Origin: Candidatus Borkfalkia faecigallinarum
GTDB lineage: Bacteria; Bacillota; Clostridia; Christensenellales; Borkfalkiaceae
DNA: 61,915 nt
Direction of reading: 5' to 3'
Assembly: GCA_019114625.1 (NCBI GenBank)
Contig: DXFD01000052.1
Span: 1 to 61,915, forward strand
The notes below the pieces were generated by a model. It was not told the DNA's origin. It ran no database searches and saw only the letters and a program-made list of their open reading frames with translations. The position numbers and the translations under genes were made by a program. Below, piece after piece: positions 17,431 to 25,238 of the stretch. Positions within the stretch are counted from its first letter, which is position 1. Every line of letters starts with the position of its first letter.

Positions 17431-17508
17431 TCAGCCGCTCCTGCGGCAGGCGAGGCGCAGCAGCGCCCGCACCGCGCGCGGCGGCCGGATGCAGATGATG
17501 GTCACCAT
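17431..17508 (-). CDS. spoVM: Stage V sporulation protein M, divergent
   Basis: 25-codon gene (MVTIICIRPPRAVRALLRLA, then CRRSG) with GGGAGGAAG upstream of its ATG. In Bacillus the amphipathic-helix peptide SpoVM (26 residues) is encoded directly after thiN and recruits SpoIVA to the outer forespore membrane; the order rpe-thiN-spoVM is the same here. The peptide keeps the length, a proline at position 9, and a basic amphipathic C-terminal half, but shows little identity otherwise. It overlaps the thiN stop by 7 nt, which implies coupled translation. The call rests on synteny, length and character rather than on sequence identity. Confidence 0.72.
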   Translation of the reverse strand: MVTIICIRPPRAVRALLRLACRRSG

Positions 17509-18185
17509 GTCGCTTCCTCCCGCACTTCAAATACAAAGAGCGTCCCCGCATCGCAGAGGATGCGCGCCTCGTCCGCCGCGATCACGTTGCTGATGCCGCG
17601 GCAGCTGCCCGCACGCAGCGTCAGGTCGCAAAGCGGATACTTGAGCCCTTCACTCTCTATTATATGCGCCCGCTCCCCCGCCGGTGCCAGGGAAAGGGTG
17701 CGCCCGCGCAGACCGCGCCAGCACACCTGCCCGCGGGCGCAATAGGCGTCCACATAGTTGGTGTGCATAACGGTGAAAGCGCCGCGGCGAAACCCCGCGA
17801 GCAGCAGCTGCAGGTTGCCGAAGAGGTGGTCCTCCCGCCCGCCGCCCGCGCCGTAGATGTCGATGCGGGTACAGCCGCGCCCGAGCAGGAGTTCGAGCGC
17901 GATCTCGCCGTCGGTGAAGTTCTTTTCGGCGGGATAGGTGAGTGCGCCCTCCGGCACGAAGCCGAGTGAGTCGAAATCGCCCGCCTTCACGTCGATGTGC
18001 GCCCGGCCCTCCGCCCAGCGCAGCGCGCCGTCGCAGCAGACGGTGAAAGCGCCCGCGCAGTCCATCGCCCCGCGATAGGGCTCGCCGTTGAGGAAGATGA
18101 CGCCCCGCTCCGCGCGCGGCGTTTCTTCCCCGCGCGCGTCCGGCTTTATGCGCGCCTTTTCTTCCCCGCGCGCGTCCGGCTTCAT
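17502..18185 (-). CDS. thiN: Thiamine pyrophosphokinase
   Basis: 227 residues; transfers pyrophosphate from ATP to thiamine, giving TDP. The GDFDSLG motif and VCCDGALRWAE segment match the N-terminal catalytic domain (about residues 27-145), and the C-terminal TPK domain follows (LSLAPAGERAHI). The ATG overlaps the rpe stop as ATGA. The first 24 residues are a duplicated KPDARGEE element produced by a 36-bp tandem duplication in the DNA (18122-18193), so the ancestral start probably lay 12 codons later. It is translationally coupled to rpe upstream and spoVM downstream. Confidence 0.9.
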   Translation of the reverse strand: MKPDARGEEKARIKPDARGEETPRAERGVIFLNGEPYRGAMDCAGAFTVCCDGALRWAEGRAHIDVKAGDFDSLGFVPEGALTYPAEKNFTDGEIALELLLGRGCTRIDIYGAGGGREDHLFGNLQLLLAGFRRGAFTVMHTNYVDAYCARGQVCWRGLRGRTLSLAPAGERAHIIESEGLKYPLCDLTLRAGSCRGISNVIAADEARILCDAGTLFVFEVREEATW

Positions 18186-18193
18186 GCGCGCGC
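18122..18193. repeat. 36-bp tandem duplication over the rpe-thiN junction
   Basis: Two adjacent 36-bp copies (18122-18157, 18158-18193). The copy nearer rpe holds the rpe stop and thiN ATG; in the other copy the equivalent ATG has become ATA. The duplication keeps frame and adds 12 codons to thiN. Confidence 0.85.
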
Positions 18194-18844
18194 CTCGCGC
18201 AGCGCGCGGATGGTCGCCGCCTTGTCGGGCGAGCGGAACACGGTGTTGCCCGCGACGAGGATGTTCACCCCCGCAGCCTGCACGGCGGCGGCGTTCTCCT
18301 CGTTGATGCCGCCGTCCATCTCGATGTCCTTGTCCATGCCGTGGCTTGCAAAGAAGTTTTTCGCCTCCTCCGCCTTGGCGAGGGTGCGCTCGAGCAATTT
18401 CTGCCCGCCGCGCCCGGGATACACGCTCATCACGAGCAGCATATCCGCCTCCTCCATGCTGCGGAACAGCCCGCGCAGCGGGGTGTCCGGGCTGACGGCG
18501 ATGCCCGCGCGCACGCCGAAGGAGCGGATGTAGCGCAGGACGGCGCACAGGTCCTTGCCGCACGCCTCGGCATGGACGGTGACGATGTCCGCGCCCGCGC
18601 GGATAAAGTCCTCCGCCTTGACGAGCGGGTTGACGCACATGAGGTGTACGTCCAGCGGCAGGGCGGTATGGCGGCGGACCGCCGCGATCATATCCGAGCC
18701 GAAGGTGATCTTGGGGACGAAGCTCCCGTCCATCACGTCGCAATGGATGAGGTCGGCGCCGCAGCGTTCCAGCTCTTCGACCGCCGCCCCCATCTCCGCA
18801 AAGTCCGCCGACAGAATGGACGGAGCCACGCATATCTTCTGCAT
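18182..18844 (-). CDS. rpe: Ribulose-phosphate 3-epimerase
   Basis: 220-residue TIM-barrel enzyme of the pentose phosphate pathway. It opens VAPSILSADFAEMG, carries the metal-site lines HCDVMDGSFVPKITFG and DVHLMC, and the second catalytic aspartate in EMDGGINEENA, with the phosphate loop VAGNTVF. ATG 18844 has GGAGGAA 11 nt upstream; a TTG three codons earlier would be too close to that site. It is first in the rpe-thiN-spoVM transcript. Confidence 0.95.
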   Translation of the reverse strand: MQKICVAPSILSADFAEMGAAVEELERCGADLIHCDVMDGSFVPKITFGSDMIAAVRRHTALPLDVHLMCVNPLVKAEDFIRAGADIVTVHAEACGKDLCAVLRYIRSFGVRAGIAVSPDTPLRGLFRSMEEADMLLVMSVYPGRGGQKLLERTLAKAEEAKNFFASHGMDKDIEMDGGINEENAAAVQAAGVNILVAGNTVFRSPDKAATIRALREARA

Positions 18845-18906
18845 TTTTCGCAATTCCTCCGCGCCGCCCGCCTTTCCCGGCAGGACGGCTGCATTCTTAC
18901 TGCATC

Positions 18907-18935
18907 AATATAGCAGAGTGCGCCCCGTTTGTCAA
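18907..18935 (-). promoter_or_regulatory. rpe-thiN-spoVM promoter
   Basis: Consensus TTGACA (18935-18930), 17 nt, TATATT (18912-18907) with TGC extension, about 55 nt before the rpe start. Confidence 0.8.
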
Positions 18936-18972
18936 GGGATACGGCGGCCGCGGGGCGGGTTTCGCTCCTCCG

Positions 18973-19009
18973 AAAAAAATTTCCGCCGCCCTCCGTACGG
19001 AGGGCGGCG
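18973..19009 (-). terminator. Terminator of the two-component operon
   Basis: An 11-bp stem (18984-18994 with 18999-19009) closed by GTAC, followed on the minus strand by GAAATTTTTTT. It is 75 nt past the histidine kinase stop. Confidence 0.85.
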
Positions 19010-19084
19010 TGCATCTCGCAAAAAAATCAAACGGCGCGCCATTCTTCGGCGAGGCGGCGCTTTCGAAATCGGCCGAACGGCGCG

Positions 19085-20386
19085 TCATTCCTCGCTTTTG
19101 CGGAATTCTTCGGGCAGGGGAATGACCGCCAGCACCGTGAACAGCCCGCCCTCCGACCGGAAGGAGATCTCCCCGCCGTAGAAGCGCACGACGTTCTGCA
19201 TACTCTTGATGCCGTACCCGTGGTTCTGCGCGTCCGCCTTGCTCGTCTTGGGGATGCCGTTCTCGAACACGATGGGCGCTGCCGTGCGGTTGCTGACCTT
19301 GATCAGGCACATATCCCGCTCGCGCACGATCGACGCGACCAGCTCGCGCTCTTCCGCGCGCTCCAGCTTTTGCAGGCTCTCGATCGCGTTGTCCAGCGCG
19401 TTGCCGATAAAGGAATAGATGTGGTAGGAGCGCATGAAGGCGATCGCCTTCCCGTCCGCCGTGCAGACGAAGCGGATGCCCGCGTGCTCGCACTGGATCG
19501 CCTTTTCCGTCAGGATGATGTCCAGAGCGCGGTTGCCCGTAAAGAAGAGGAAGTTGATCAGCTCCCCTTCCATGCCGCCCTGGGCGATCTCCGGATAGTT
19601 GAGGATGCCCTGGCTCTCCCATTTTTTGAGGTCGTGGTATTTGACCTGGATCTTCTCGTTGTTGAGCTTGGCCTGCTCGTACTGCTGCTTGTCCTTTTCC
19701 AGCAGCAGGCGCAGGATGGTGTTTTCCTGTTCCAGGCTCTTTTTGTTCCGGTTGAAAAAGCACAGGGCGAGCGTGACCAGCGCATAGAAGCAGGAGATCA
19801 GCCGGAAGCAGATGTTGGCGACGGCGGAAGCCCGGCTCGCCGCCTGGCCGTAGTGCGTGAGGAAGATCGCCACGACCCAGAAGATCACGGCGGTATAGAT
19901 GAGGCTGGGGTAACCGAACGACCACGCGGACAGGTCGGTGACCCGGCGCGCCAGCAGGACATACGCCAAAGGCAGGACGATCGCGAGGACGACGAGCATC
20001 ACGATGTAATAGGCGTCGAACGGGACGCCGAGCAGCATCAGCGCGTAGATGGCCGAATAGGACACCGTGCTGACGATGTGCTGCAAACAGTAGATGCACA
20101 GCCCGAGGAAGATCGCCTGGACGACGTCGCAGCGGTAGCAGATCAGCACCGCCACGATGACGAGGCAGGCCTGGATCAGATAGTTCCAGGGGACGATCTC
20201 GCGGCCGATGGCCAGCAGGCCGTGCTCCACGCCGATCATGCAGACGGCGCAGCCGATGTAGCGCAGCGCGAACAGAGAGCGCTTCTCGCACCCCAAAAAG
20301 AGCAGCCCCACCACCAGGAGCTGAAAGAGGAATTCATCCCCGAACAGATAGAAAATATCCCGGATAACGTCAGCAAACTCAGACAT
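19085..20386 (-). CDS. Sensor histidine kinase, AgrC/GHKL type
   Basis: 433 residues. The N-terminal half is a polytopic membrane domain with about six or seven hydrophobic segments up to about residue 210. A short helical linker leads to the phospho-acceptor H251 in YHDLKKWES, and a GHKL ATPase follows with the N-box in FIGNALDNAIES and a glycine-rich GYGIKSMQNVVRFYGG. This is the AgrC-like family that pairs with LytTR regulators and senses peptides or membrane stress. The ATG overlaps the regulator stop by 8 nt, so they are coupled. No AgrB or AgrD-like gene is nearby, so the signal is unknown. Confidence 0.88.
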   Translation of the reverse strand: MSEFADVIRDIFYLFGDEFLFQLLVVGLLFLGCEKRSLFALRYIGCAVCMIGVEHGLLAIGREIVPWNYLIQACLVIVAVLICYRCDVVQAIFLGLCIYCLQHIVSTVSYSAIYALMLLGVPFDAYYIVMLVVLAIVLPLAYVLLARRVTDLSAWSFGYPSLIYTAVIFWVVAIFLTHYGQAASRASAVANICFRLISCFYALVTLALCFFNRNKKSLEQENTILRLLLEKDKQQYEQAKLNNEKIQVKYHDLKKWESQGILNYPEIAQGGMEGELINFLFFTGNRALDIILTEKAIQCEHAGIRFVCTADGKAIAFMRSYHIYSFIGNALDNAIESLQKLERAEERELVASIVRERDMCLIKVSNRTAAPIVFENGIPKTSKADAQNHGYGIKSMQNVVRFYGGEISFRSEGGLFTVLAVIPLPEEFRKSEE

Positions 20387-21119
20387 TGACCCCGCCCTGC
20401 TCGTCGATATACTTCATGAAATGCGTCATAAATTCCTTCTGCGACTTGCGGCTGATGAACAGCACGACGCCGCCGGCGCACTCGATCTTGGATTTGTTGA
20501 TCGCCGTTATGTAATTCATGTTGATGAGATAGCAGGCGCTGCACTTGGCGAAGTTCATCTCTTTGAGGGCGTCGTACATCTCGCGCATGGTGCCGCGGGT
20601 GCGGATCGACTTGATGCCCTCCGCCGTCATGATATGGAAATACAGGTTGTGCCGCTCGACTTCGATATAGACGATGTCGGACGCGCGCACGACGAGCTGC
20701 CCGTCCTTCGACTTGATGAGCAGCTTGAGCTGCTGCTTGCGCCACAAAAATTTCAGCGCCTTGTCGAGGTTGTGCTCTAAGGAGAGCTTGGTCACCGGCT
20801 TGATCAGATACCCGAGCGCGCTGACCTCGTACCCGCTGATGGCATACTGCGGATAGTTGGTGCAGAAGATGATGACCGCGTCCGGATTGTCCCCTTTTGC
20901 CCGGATCTCTTTGGCGACCTGGATGCCGTTGTTGCCCGGCATATTGATGTCCAGAAGGACGATGTCGTAATCGGAGCAGCCCGATTGGAGGAAGCTGTCG
21001 CCGTTTTCAAATTCCTCGATCCGGAGATCGAGCTCCCGCTCCGCCGCATAGGTCTGCAGCATCTCTTTCAGTCCGTCGGCGACGCTCTTTTCGTCCTCGA
21101 CGATCACGATCTTATACAT
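20379..21119 (-). CDS. LytTR-family response regulator, AgrA-like
   Basis: 246 residues. Receiver domain with the acidic pair in VIVEDE (8-10), phospho-acceptor D57 in VLLDINMPGNNG, and conserved lysine in LIKPVT; then a LytTR DNA-binding domain (IVYIEVERHNLYFH ... NFAKCSACYLINMNYI). It would be phosphorylated by the kinase encoded just downstream and bind promoter DNA. The ribosome site is modest: AAGGGGAT about 16 nt before the ATG. It is first in the two-gene operon. Confidence 0.9.
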   Translation of the reverse strand: MYKIVIVEDEKSVADGLKEMLQTYAAERELDLRIEEFENGDSFLQSGCSDYDIVLLDINMPGNNGIQVAKEIRAKGDNPDAVIIFCTNYPQYAISGYEVSALGYLIKPVTKLSLEHNLDKALKFLWRKQQLKLLIKSKDGQLVVRASDIVYIEVERHNLYFHIMTAEGIKSIRTRGTMREMYDALKEMNFAKCSACYLINMNYITAINKSKIECAGGVVLFISRKSQKEFMTHFMKYIDEQGGVNV

Positions 21120-21181
21120 TCGTTTTTATGTAGATCCCCTTCCCGAAATTGCGAAAAAATATATTTCACGCATTCTCTATC

Positions 21182-21209
21182 ATTTTAACACATTCTCAAA
21201 ATATTGCAA
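21182..21209 (-). promoter_or_regulatory. Putative promoter of the two-component operon
   Basis: TTGCAA (21209-21204), 16 nt, TAAAAT (21187-21182), in an A/T-rich stretch 65-90 nt before the regulator start. Confidence 0.5.
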
Positions 21210-21354
21210 GATGATTTTGGAAAAACGGCACAAGTGGAAGGATTTGCGGCACATATAGTCGGTTTTTCGGCACGGATGGCAGCGCGCTCCGCCGCGGCGG
21301 GCCCGCTTCGGCAAAGCGGAGCGCCCGCAGGCGCCCCGCCGTCCGTCCGGAAGA

Positions 21355-21876
21355 TCATAGGACGGCGAGCAAAACTTTCCGCCCGCCGTAAAAGTCGCGC
21401 GAGAGGCCCGCCAGCACGGCGCGCCCGACGATGTCCTCCGTCGCGATGCCGCCCGGGACGGTGCGGCGGACGGTCAAAACGAGCGTATTCCCCTCCCCCG
21501 CCGACAGGTCCTCCACCCGCAGGCGGCAGGAGCCGCTCTCGTTCGGGAAATAGGCGACGAGAAGCACGTTTTCGGCAAAGTACGCCTCGTCGAGGTCGGC
21601 GACGCTCTCCTCCAGCGAGGGGAGCTCGGCGTACGCCTGCCCGAAGGCGCTCGCCGGAAAGCGGGCGCAGAACGATTCCTGCTCCTTGACCGAACGGAGG
21701 ACGGTCAGCTCGTTTTCCCCCTCCTCCGAGCCTTCGAACCACCCGACGTGCGCATAGCGGACGAACCCGTCCTTCCAAACAAAAGGCGGCTCGTACGGAC
21801 CGGCGCAGCCGATCGAAAAAAACCATGCGAGCGCGACACACAGCACCGCGCAGGCGCCCCTGCAAAATGTACGCAT
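21355..21876 (-). CDS. Putative lipoprotein of unknown function
   Basis: 173 residues. It has a basic start, a hydrophobic core and a lipobox-like end (SIGC) near residue 24, which points to a lipid-anchored extracytoplasmic protein. The C-terminal half (FAENVLLVAYFPNESGS ... VLTVRRTVPGG) is faintly like the PrcB C-terminal beta domain, which is only a suggestion. The start at 21876 has GGAGG 8 nt upstream; the in-frame GTG at 21885 is too close to that site. It stands alone between the PHP gene and the two-component operon. Confidence 0.68.
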   Translation of the reverse strand: MRTFCRGACAVLCVALAWFFSIGCAGPYEPPFVWKDGFVRYAHVGWFEGSEEGENELTVLRSVKEQESFCARFPASAFGQAYAELPSLEESVADLDEAYFAENVLLVAYFPNESGSCRLRVEDLSAGEGNTLVLTVRRTVPGGIATEDIVGRAVLAGLSRDFYGGRKVLLAVL

Positions 21877-21948
21877 CCCGTTCACCTCCGCGTCTTTTAT
21901 CCTTATGACGCGCGAGAGGCGCGTTTTGCTCGCCGCCGCAAAAACTTT

Positions 21949-21980
21949 GCCGCCCGCTTCCCCCCAAGGGAGCGGGCGGC
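21949..21980 (-). terminator. Terminator of the PHP gene
   Basis: A 10-bp GC stem (21949-21958 with 21971-21980) followed on the minus strand by AAAGTTTTTG, 15 nt past the PHP stop. Confidence 0.75.
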
Positions 21981-21994
21981 TCTGCGGCGCGGCG

Positions 21995-22687
21995 CTACTT
22001 TCGCTCCGCCATCCGCCGCAGGGCCGCGAACACGCCGTGCGCCGAGCAGGTGTCCGCCTCGATCCAATGCTCCGCCTCCGCGATGTCCCAAAGGTAGTGG
22101 GCGTCCGAGTCGACGATGCGCGGCAGATCGACGACGCCCTCGCGCGCGCACTCGACGAGGGTGAAGCCCAAGGACGGGTCGAACGCGCCCAGCACCGCCA
22201 GCAGAGAGTTGGCGGGCTTGTCGATGTGGGCGGGGATGGCGATGCCGCCGAAGCCCGCGACGAGGCCCGCCGCCTCCTCCACCGAGACGCCGCTGCTGAC
22301 GATGAGCAGGTCCTCCTCTTCCCCGATCGGCTCGTCGTTTTCGTCGAGGATGCGCTGCCGCCCGAAGATGTGCGGCTTGTTTTTGACGCGCAGGCGGGTG
22401 CGGGCGATGTGCGCTTCCAGCTTTTGCAAGTCCTCGTACCGCTCGAACAGGCAGAGGACGTGGATGTCCTCGGCTGTGGTCAGCTCCATGCCCGGCAGGA
22501 CGACCAATCCGTTCTTTTTGCCGACCGCCATCGCCGCCGGGCAGTTTTTGCCGGTGTTGTGGTCGGCGAGGGCGATGACGTTCAGCCCCTTGATGAGCGC
22601 CATGTTGACGATGTTGTTGGGGGTGCTGTCCTCGTCCCCGCAGGGGCTCAGGCAGGAATGGATGTGGAAGTCGTAGAAGAGTTTCAT
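21995..22687 (-). CDS. PHP-domain metal-dependent phosphoesterase
   Basis: 230 residues of the PHP superfamily. Metal-site histidines are visible in FYDFHIHSCLSPCGDED, ALADHN, GMELTTAEDIHVLC and IVDSDAHY. It has an internal segment (residues 105-130) with charged loops. In many Clostridia a PHP gene of this type accompanies DRTGG and hydrogenase-like genes, as here. The substrate is unknown. I start at 22687 (MKLFYDFHIHS) by homology; the ribosome site is weak. The gene is separated from the rest of the cluster by a 500-bp repeat block and may have its own promoter there. Confidence 0.85.
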   Translation of the reverse strand: MKLFYDFHIHSCLSPCGDEDSTPNNIVNMALIKGLNVIALADHNTGKNCPAAMAVGKKNGLVVLPGMELTTAEDIHVLCLFERYEDLQKLEAHIARTRLRVKNKPHIFGRQRILDENDEPIGEEEDLLIVSSGVSVEEAAGLVAGFGGIAIPAHIDKPANSLLAVLGAFDPSLGFTLVECAREGVVDLPRIVDSDAHYLWDIAEAEHWIEADTCSAHGVFAALRRMAERK

Positions 22688-22689
22688 AA

Positions 22690-23180
22690 AAAATTTCTCG
22701 CAATTCTCGCGCAAAGGCGCTGCGAATTGCCGAGAGGGAGGGCTCTGCCCTCGGCTTGCGCCTCTTTCGGGGCTTTATTTTTATTTATGGCGCAAGCCTC
22801 ACCAATTTCTTCACGGAAAAAAAGTTTTAAGCTGTTAAAACTTTTTTCCGTGATTTGGAAGGGAAACCCGAACGGTTTTCCCCTCGGCGCTCGTCGTCGC
22901 TCGCCGCTATTTGCGGGCGGCACGCGATACGCGCTCCGCCCCGCTCGGCGCGGCGGCTCCTCCTCTTCCCAAAAAGTTCTTCGATACTTTTTGGGAGCCC
23001 TATGTTCGGGGCACGCCTTACATAACGCGCACCGCTTTCACCCCTTCCGTGAGCCGAGGTGTCGGCAAATTGAGTTGCGCGGCGCAAAAGCGCGGTTTTG
23101 CTTGCGCGAAAGTTTTTATAAAGAGTTTATCAAAAAGTTCTTCACGCCTTTTGGGGAGCCCTGTATTATTCCGCTCACTG
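22690..23180 (+). repeat. Modular hairpin repeat block R4
   Basis: Gene-free 526-bp space inside the hydrogenase-like cluster. It carries GGGAGGGCTCTGCCCTC at about 22736, an 18-bp stem with GCTG loop at 22812-22852 (same core as 5128-5155), GGGCACGCC plus TTTCACCCC near 23010-23045, AATTGAGTTGCGCGGCGC near 23065, the GCAAAAGCGCGGTTTTGC hairpin near 23078, and two CCCAAAAAGTT / GGGAGCCCT stretches near 22974 and 23135. The block is oriented against the surrounding genes. Confidence 0.8.
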
Positions 23181-23213
23181 CTGTTGGCGGGGCGGCGCAC
23201 CCCGCCAAAGCGA

Positions 23214-23543
23214 TCACACCCCGCACAGGCGGGCGACCGTTTTGGCGGCTTCAAAGACGTTCTCGTTGGCGCCCAAGATCCAGATGCCGAGCGACTCGGC
23301 GCGCTTGTACAGCGCCTCGTCCGGCTCGACGCCCTCGCACAAGATGATGCAGGCGCAGTCGATCAGCGTCGCGACCGCCGCGACGTTGACGTTGTTCATC
23401 ACCGTCAGCAACGCACAGGCGTCCGTCGCGCGCGAGATGATGTTGCTCAAAAAATCCCCGCAGTAGCCCGTTTCGATCGCGCGGTCCTCACCCTTGGTGA
23501 ACACGGCGTAGCCGGACTCCCTGGAAAACTCGGAAACGGTCAT
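23214..23543 (-). CDS. DRTGG-domain protein
   Basis: 109 residues, one DRTGG-like alpha/beta domain as found between the CBS or HPr-kinase modules of other proteins. Stretches such as CALLTVMNNVNVAAVATLIDCACIILCEG and KRAESLGIWILG match the fold. The ATG overlaps the stop of the hydrogenase-like gene (ATGA), so the two are coupled. It is a paralogue of the gene at 25239-25577, which opens the same operon. The function of stand-alone DRTGG proteins is unknown; they recur beside electron-transfer genes in Clostridia. Confidence 0.8.
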   Translation of the reverse strand: MTVSEFSRESGYAVFTKGEDRAIETGYCGDFLSNIISRATDACALLTVMNNVNVAAVATLIDCACIILCEGVEPDEALYKRAESLGIWILGANENVFEAAKTVARLCGV

Positions 23544-24775
23544 TCCTTCTCCTCCATCAGTTTGACGCAATGCAGGCGTCCGCCGCTCTGCACCACGTCC
23601 TCCGCATGGCAGCGGCAGGTGGGCGCGCCGCACGCGCCGCAGTCGATGCCGGGCAGCTTTTTGAGATATTCTTCCACCTGCATCAGCTTCTGCATCGCCG
23701 CAAAGCGGTCGGTGTCCAGCTGGAAGGAGGTGGACGGCGCGGGAGCTTTATCCCAGATGAAGAAGCTCTCGTCCAGTCCGTATTGCTCCATCGTCGCGGG
23801 GGGGATCTTCATCCTGTCCGCGAGCTGGCGCATCCGGTTGCGCGCGATGAAGGGGTTCTCGACGTTGAGCACGCCCCCCACGCACCCGCCCGGGCACATA
23901 TTCAGCTCCACGAAATCCGCCCCGTCCAGCTTGCCGTCGCTCATCTCGCGCAGCAGGCCGAGCACGTTGCGCACGCCCGAGCAATGGATGTAATTGCCCA
24001 GCCCCAACGAATTGCTCTCCCCGCCCGAAGAGCCCCAGCCGATGCCCGAATACCCGCACTTGCTCAGCTTGCGCGGGCTGCGGACCTTGTTCATCTTCTC
24101 CACCAGGCGGAAGTAGACGTCGCTTTGGGAGAGGACGCCGGAGATATACTTCTCGTTGGAGACCTCCTCCTTGTGCAGCGAATACACCTTGGCGGGGCAG
24201 GGGGAGATGAAAAAGATGCCGATGTCGTCGGCGGGGATCCCCTTTTCCGTCGCCTGCTTTTTGGCGAGCTTGGCGGCCACTTTGGCGGGCGCGTAGACGT
24301 TGAGCAGCTGGTCGGCAAGTTCATGGAATTTGAGCAGGATCAGCTCCACGATCGCGGGGCAGGCGGTGCTGATGACCGGGCGCGGCAGCGCGCGCTTTTC
24401 CATCAGCTTCTTGGTGCAGTCGGTGACCAGCTCCGCCGCGAGGCCGACCTCGAACACCTCGTCGAACCCCAGCGCCAAAAGCCCCTCGATGACGTAGTTG
24501 GGATCGTCCAGGTTGTTGAATTGCCCGAACAGGGAGGGCGAGGGCAGGGCGATCTTGTAGCCGTAGCTGGCGACGAGGTCGAAACTGTCGTACACCGGCC
24601 GCTTGGCGCCCCCCTTGCAGCTGCGCACGCATTCGCCGCAGTTGATGCACTTTTCGTATAAAATTTTCGCTTTTCCGTTTTCGATGCGGATGGCCTCCGT
24701 CGGACAGCGGCGCATACAGGTGATGCACCCGATGCACTTTTCGCTGTCGAGGACGACCGTCTTCAGCGTTGGCAT
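23540..24775 (-). CDS. [FeFe]-hydrogenase-like iron-sulfur protein
   Basis: 411 residues. Two [4Fe-4S] ferredoxin motifs (CIGCITCMRRCP and CINCGECVRSCK) are followed by the H-cluster domain. The cluster ligands are all present: one Cys in TACP (L1), one in SPCPAK (L2) and two in MCPGGC (L3). The cysteine that relays protons in true hydrogenases (first Cys of TSCCP) is Ala here. The C-terminus adds another Fe-S motif (GIDCGACGAPTCRCH). This is the architecture of the putatively sensory hydrogenase groups rather than of a bulk H2 producer. It is coupled to the DRTGG gene downstream and follows the ATPase gene. Confidence 0.85.
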   Translation of the reverse strand: MPTLKTVVLDSEKCIGCITCMRRCPTEAIRIENGKAKILYEKCINCGECVRSCKGGAKRPVYDSFDLVASYGYKIALPSPSLFGQFNNLDDPNYVIEGLLALGFDEVFEVGLAAELVTDCTKKLMEKRALPRPVISTACPAIVELILLKFHELADQLLNVYAPAKVAAKLAKKQATEKGIPADDIGIFFISPCPAKVYSLHKEEVSNEKYISGVLSQSDVYFRLVEKMNKVRSPRKLSKCGYSGIGWGSSGGESNSLGLGNYIHCSGVRNVLGLLREMSDGKLDGADFVELNMCPGGCVGGVLNVENPFIARNRMRQLADRMKIPPATMEQYGLDESFFIWDKAPAPSTSFQLDTDRFAAMQKLMQVEEYLKKLPGIDCGACGAPTCRCHAEDVVQSGGRLHCVKLMEEKE

Positions 24776-24813
24776 ACTCTACCCCCTCGCGCGCCGATGC
24801 CGGCGCGCCCTTC

Positions 24814-25236
24814 TTAAAAGCAGATGCGCAGGAACACCGTCGTCCCCACGCCGACGGCGGTGTCGATCTTCATTTCATCGCTGTATTTTTTCATGTTGGG
24901 AAGCCCCATGCCCGCGCCGAAGCCCAGGCTGCGGATGTTCTCCGTCGCCGTGGAGTACCCCGCGCGCATCGCGAGGTCGACGTCGGCGATGCCGGGGCCG
25001 GTATCCTTGAGATAGATGTCGATGCGGTCGGGATAGATCTCGGCGAGCGCCCTGCCGCCGTGGGCATGGATGACCATGTTGATCTCCCCCTCATACATCG
25101 CGATGGAGACGCGGCGGACGGACGCGGGCGAGACGCCCATCTGTTTGAGCGTGCGCTTGACGCTCTCGCTGGCGTGGCCGGCCGAGGCAAAGTTCTCCCC
25201 GTCGACTTCGTATTCGAGACGGATGCACTCGCCCAT
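24814..25236 (-). CDS. GHKL ATP-binding protein, anti-sigma-factor-like
   Basis: 140 residues, a single HATPase domain like those of serine-kinase anti-sigma factors. N-box SIAMYEGEINMVIHAHG, G1 box DTGPGIADVDLA, G2 box GFGAGMGLPNMKKYSD. It would bind ATP and could phosphorylate or bind a partner protein; in this conserved cluster the partner may be one of the DRTGG or hydrogenase-like proteins. It begins 2 nt after the first DRTGG gene ends and ends 38 nt before the hydrogenase-like gene. Confidence 0.85.
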   Translation of the reverse strand: MGECIRLEYEVDGENFASAGHASESVKRTLKQMGVSPASVRRVSIAMYEGEINMVIHAHGGRALAEIYPDRIDIYLKDTGPGIADVDLAMRAGYSTATENIRSLGFGAGMGLPNMKKYSDEMKIDTAVGVGTTVFLRICF

Positions 25237-25238
25237 GA

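Noticed and set aside
21204-21354. An AgrD-like peptide gene next to the two-component pair
   Set aside because: No short frame with ribosome site and cysteine-containing core was found in the adjoining spaces.
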